This document shows, in pieces, positions 60,667 to 64,000 of a DNA stretch of 64,000 nt (position 1 is the first letter of the stretch; each line of letters opens with the position of its first letter). The DNA comes from Pigmentiphaga sp. NML030171 (GTDB lineage Bacteria; Pseudomonadota; Gammaproteobacteria; Burkholderiales; Burkholderiaceae_B), in the NCBI RefSeq assembly GCF_002188635.1, contig NZ_NINX01000003.1, positions 21,426 to 85,425 on the forward strand. The letters are read 5' to 3'. The notes under the pieces are model-generated. The model searched no databases and was not told the DNA's origin. It saw only the letters and a list, made by a program, of their open reading frames with translations. Both the position numbers and the translations under genes were made by a program.

Positions 60667-61617
60667 ATGGCACCACTGGACCAAATCCTGGGCCGGCGGA
60701 CCGGCGCCATCCTGCTGGCGCTGGCCGTGGCCTTTCCGCTGGGCGCGGACTGGCTGGGCCAGGGCTTCTACGTCGACCTGGCCGCGCGCATCATGATCTT
60801 CGCGCTGGCGGCGACCAGCCTGAACCTCGTCATGGGCTTCGGCGGCATGGTCTGTTTCGGCCACGCGGCCTTCCTGGGCATAGGCGCCTACACGGTGGCC
60901 ATCCTGATGGATGCCGGCGTGGACGCGGCCTGGATCGCCTGGCCGGCGGCGACGGCGGCGGCCGCGCTGGCGGCCTGGCTGATCGGCGTGGTCAGCCTGC
61001 GCACGCGCGGGGTGTACTTCATCATGATCACCCTGGCGTTCGCGCAGATGCTGTACTACGTGTTCGTGTCGCTGAACGCCTACGGCGGCGACGACGGCAT
61101 GCCCCTGCCGACCCGTTCGGTTCTGCCGTTCGGCCTGGACGCCTCGTCCGACCTGACCTTCTATTACGTCGTGCTGGCCATCCTGGCCGTGGCCATGTGG
61201 TTGATGCAGCGCCTGGTCAACGCCCGCTTCGGCCGCGCGTTGCAGGCCATCCGCGAGAACGAGACACGCATGGAGGCCATCGGCTATCCGGTGTTCCGCA
61301 TCAAGCTCGCGGCCTTCGTCATCGCCGGCGGGGCGGCGGGGCTGGCGGGCGCGCTGGTCGCGAACCAGGCCGGCATGGTCAGCCCCGGCCTGATGTACTG
61401 GACCCAGTCGGGCTCGCTGATGATCATGGTCATCCTGGGCGGGGTGGGCTATCTGTACGGCGGCGTGGTGGGCGCCGCGCTGCTGCTGGCGGCGGAAGAA
61501 TACCTGTCGGGCCTGACCCTGTACTGGCAGCTGCCGCTGGGCATCCTGCTGCTGGCCGCGGTGCTGTACGCCCGCAACGGCGCGCTCAGCCTGGCCACGA
61601 GGTGGCGCCATGGCTGA
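60667..61617 (+). CDS. livM: Branched-chain-type ABC transporter permease LivM
   Basis: 316 residues with eight or more hydrophobic helices. LNLVMGFGGMVCFGHAAFLG, LRTRGVYFIMITLAFAQML and the coupling loop AIRENETRMEAIGYP are diagnostic. Compared with the LivM at 4312-5337 it lacks the N-terminal extension. The stop overlaps the LivG start by 8 bp, the same arrangement as in the first Liv locus, supporting a common origin. Confidence 0.92.
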   Translation: MAPLDQILGRRTGAILLALAVAFPLGADWLGQGFYVDLAARIMIFALAATSLNLVMGFGGMVCFGHAAFLGIGAYTVAILMDAGVDAAWIAWPAATAAAALAAWLIGVVSLRTRGVYFIMITLAFAQMLYYVFVSLNAYGGDDGMPLPTRSVLPFGLDASSDLTFYYVVLAILAVAMWLMQRLVNARFGRALQAIRENETRMEAIGYPVFRIKLAAFVIAGGAAGLAGALVANQAGMVSPGLMYWTQSGSLMIMVILGGVGYLYGGVVGAALLLAAEEYLSGLTLYWQLPLGILLLAAVLYARNGALSLATRWRHG

Positions 61618-62377
61618 TTCCTGCAAGCTGCGCGTGGCGGGACTGGTCAAGCGGTTCGGCGGGCTGACGGCCACGGACCAGGCCAGCTTCGAGGTCAGGG
61701 CCGGCGAGATGCACGCCCTGATCGGCCCCAACGGCGCGGGCAAGACCACCCTGATTCACCAGATCTCCGGCGCGCTGCGGCCGGACGCCGGCCGGATCTG
61801 GCTGGATGGCGCCGACATCACCCAGCTCCCCATGCACCGGCGCGTGCGCCTGGGGCTGGCGCGCTCTTATCAGATCACCAGCGTGTTCAAGGCCTTCAGC
61901 GTGCTGGACAACGTGGCAATGGCGGTGCAGGCGCGCACCGGCGGCGCCGCCGGATGCTGGCGGCCGGTGCGGCGCGAGGCCGGCGTGTATGCGCAGGCCC
62001 GGCAGGCGCTCGACCGGGTCGGCCTGGCCGCCCGCGCGGATGCGCTTACGCACAGCCTGTCCCATGGGGAGCAGCGCAAGCTGGAGGTGGCCCTGGCGCT
62101 GGCCACGTCACCCAGCCTGCTGCTGCTGGACGAACCCATGGCCGGAATGGGGCCCGAGGAATCCGAAGCAATGGTGGAACTGCTGCTGGGCCTGCGCGGC
62201 GAGGTCACCATGCTGCTGGTCGAGCACGACATGCATGCCGTGTTCCGCCTGGCCGATCGCCTCTCGGTCCTGGTCTATGGACGCGTGATCGCCACCGGCT
62301 CGCCGGAAGCGATCCGCCGCAACGCCGACGTGTGCCGCGCCTACCTGGGCGACGAGGCCACCGTACGAGCGGCATGA
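61610..62377 (+). CDS. livG: Branched-chain-type ABC transporter ATP-binding protein LivG
   Basis: 255 residues, exactly the length of the first LivG. Walker A is GPNGAGKTT, the signature helix is LSHGEQRKLEVA and Walker B is LLLLDEPMAGMGPEE. It supplies one ATPase half of the importer. A 16-bp gap separates it from livF. Confidence 0.93.
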   Translation: MADSCKLRVAGLVKRFGGLTATDQASFEVRAGEMHALIGPNGAGKTTLIHQISGALRPDAGRIWLDGADITQLPMHRRVRLGLARSYQITSVFKAFSVLDNVAMAVQARTGGAAGCWRPVRREAGVYAQARQALDRVGLAARADALTHSLSHGEQRKLEVALALATSPSLLLLDEPMAGMGPEESEAMVELLLGLRGEVTMLLVEHDMHAVFRLADRLSVLVYGRVIATGSPEAIRRNADVCRAYLGDEATVRAA

Positions 62378-62393
62378 AAACAGGAGACGCCCC

Positions 62394-63104
<711 letters not shown>

Positions 63105-63139
63105 ACCCGCGCTTCGCACATGGCACCTGGAGTAATCGC

Positions 63140-63790
63140 ATGAAACACGTATCGATGGCCGGACTGAGCGAGATGCAGCGCTACTGGCTGATCACCGGCA
63201 GCGTCGGGCCCCGGCCCATCGCGCTGGTCACCAGCCTGGATGCGGACAGCCTGTGCAATGCCGCGCCGTTCAGCGCCTTCAACTACATGGGCGAGGATCC
63301 GCCCCTATTCGCCATCGCCGTGGTCGCCTACGGACAGGAAAGCCACCGGCCGGGCGAGGCCAAGGACACGCTGCGCAACATCCGCGAACACGAGGAGTTC
63401 GTGGTGAACATGGTGGACGAGGCCATCGTCGACCAGGCGGTGCAGTGCGGCAGCGATTTTCCCGCGCACGTCTCGGAGGCCGAGGCGGTGGGCTTCACGC
63501 TGGCGCCCTGTACCGCCGTGCGGGTGCCGCGCATCGCCGAGGCGCCGATCTCGTGGGAATGCCGGCTGTTCCGCATCCTGGACATCTCGACCCAGCGGGC
63601 CATCGTCTTCGGCGAGATCCTGGCGATGAACTTCCGCGACGACCTGCTGGACGAACAGGCGCTGCGCGTGGACGTCGGGCGCTTCGCCCCGGTGGGCCGG
63701 CTGGGCGGGCCTAACTACTGCCTGACCCGCGAGCGGCGCCGCATCCCGGTGCCGACCTACATGCCGGCCACGGGGCAGCCGCGGGAGTGA
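63140..63790 (+). CDS. Flavin reductase-domain protein (FMN-binding split barrel)
   Basis: 216 residues from the ATG at 63140 (TGGAG upstream). The split-barrel flavin reductase pattern is visible: YWLITGSVGPRPIALVTSLD, NAAPFSAFNYMGEDPPL, and later EFVVNMVDE followed by the RLGGPNYCLTRE end. This DIM6/NTAB-type fold reduces flavins or uses FMN directly. As the last gene of the lyase/Liv operon it might feed reduced flavin to an oxygenase encoded elsewhere, or act on the nitro substrate. Confidence 0.87.
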   Translation: MKHVSMAGLSEMQRYWLITGSVGPRPIALVTSLDADSLCNAAPFSAFNYMGEDPPLFAIAVVAYGQESHRPGEAKDTLRNIREHEEFVVNMVDEAIVDQAVQCGSDFPAHVSEAEAVGFTLAPCTAVRVPRIAEAPISWECRLFRILDISTQRAIVFGEILAMNFRDDLLDEQALRVDVGRFAPVGRLGGPNYCLTRERRRIPVPTYMPATGQPRE

Positions 63791-63809
63791 CACCGGGGCG
63801 GCCGCCGCG

Positions 63810-64000
63810 CTACCAGACGATGCAGAACCCCTGTTCCAGCAGCGCCGACGGCAGGGTAGTCGCACGCACCAGCCCCGCCATCCCGAACGCCGCGACCGCC
63901 ACGCCGCCGGCGATGCGCCAGGCCGGCAGCCGCGCGCGGCGCCGCAGCCAGCCGGCGGCGCCGGACAGCGCGACCAGGTTGGGCAGCGTGCCGAGGTGTT
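63810..64000 (-). CDS. TauE/SafE-type (DsbD_2-like) membrane protein, C-terminal fragment
   Basis: Only the last 63 codons lie in the window; the stop is at 63810-63812. The sequence HLGTLPNLVALSGAAGWLRR, then RIAGGVAVAAFGMAGLVRAT and a terminal GFCIVW, resembles the end of sulfite-exporter TauE/SafE family proteins (urease-accessory/DsbD transmembrane domain), which have a GTLPN motif before the last two helices. It is convergent with the flavin reductase gene and looks unrelated to that operon. Confidence 0.55.
   Translation of the reverse strand, partial: HLGTLPNLVALSGAAGWLRRRARLPAWRIAGGVAVAAFGMAGLVRATTLPSALLEQGFCIVW

Overview
The window is high-GC DNA with dense, mostly one-directional gene blocks. 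It carries many stand-alone tripartite-tricarboxylate (Bug/TctC-type) periplasmic receptors, many LysR/GntR/MarR/AraC regulators, and several aromatic-degradation cassettes. This gene mix points to a soil or host-associated betaproteobacterium of the Burkholderiales, most likely Alcaligenaceae (Bordetella/Achromobacter type). That placement is inferred from gene content, not from a marker gene. I see no rRNA, tRNA, CRISPR array or insertion sequence.

Layout. (1) 1-8384, minus strand: one long catabolic operon with FAH-fold hydrolase, branched-chain-type ABC transporter (binding protein, LivH, LivM, LivG, LivF), nitrilase, maleate isomerase, GntR regulator and the start of a formamidase-like hydrolase. 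Upstream lies the 3' half of a gentisate-dioxygenase-like gene (8474-9076), joined head-to-head to the 3' end of an unrelated plus-strand gene (9077-9290); this looks like a deletion scar. (2) 9287-11137: alpha/beta hydrolase and AraC regulator. (3) 16129-11147, minus: Bug receptor, Rieske dioxygenase alpha and beta, D-2-hydroxyacid dehydrogenase and an active-site-altered M24 protein. (4) 16438-25888: Bug receptor, phosphonate-monoester-hydrolase/sulfatase, ferredoxin, catechol 2,3-dioxygenase, LysR, TauD-type dioxygenase, FMN alpha-hydroxyacid dehydrogenase, FAH hydrolase, SnoaL-like protein and a convergent Bug receptor: a meta-cleavage type island. (5) 26020-34151: LysR, then an operon behind a 24-bp palindrome (FMN reductase, hydrolase, luciferase-like monooxygenase, Bug), then a Bug-Rieske oxygenase-MarR operon and a divergent LysR. 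(6) 34148-38363: LysR overlapping head-to-head with a Bug gene, SDR, EamA exporter and a hydrolase. (7) 38468-43773: more housekeeping-like genes: ComM ATPase, two convergent diguanylate cyclases and DinB. (8) 43854-49788: GntR plus 5-dehydro-4-deoxyglucarate dehydratase, amino-acid permease, and a Bug/BKACE operon divergent from MarR around a 54-bp near-perfect palindrome. (9) 49956-55689: auxin-efflux-type carrier, AraC, and an operon of 2,4'-dihydroxyacetophenone-dioxygenase-like cupin, binding protein, acetamidase/formamidase and SDR. (10) 56240-63790: LysR divergent from a putative nitroaromatic operon (hydroxylaminobenzoate-lyase-like protein, a second complete Liv-type transporter, an FMN reductase and a flavin reductase). 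The right edge holds the end of a TauE/SafE-type membrane protein.

Working together, most blocks follow one plan: a regulator, a dedicated solute receptor or ABC importer, one oxygenase or lyase that opens the substrate, and two to four enzymes that carry the product toward central metabolism. The most notable features are two head-to-head junctions that look like deletion scars (about 9076 and 35100), the large palindrome at 49094-49147, the candidate nitroaromatic operon at the right end, and enzymes with non-standard active sites (M24 protein at 11147, Asp-nucleophile hydrolase at 27643, BKACE variant at 48127).
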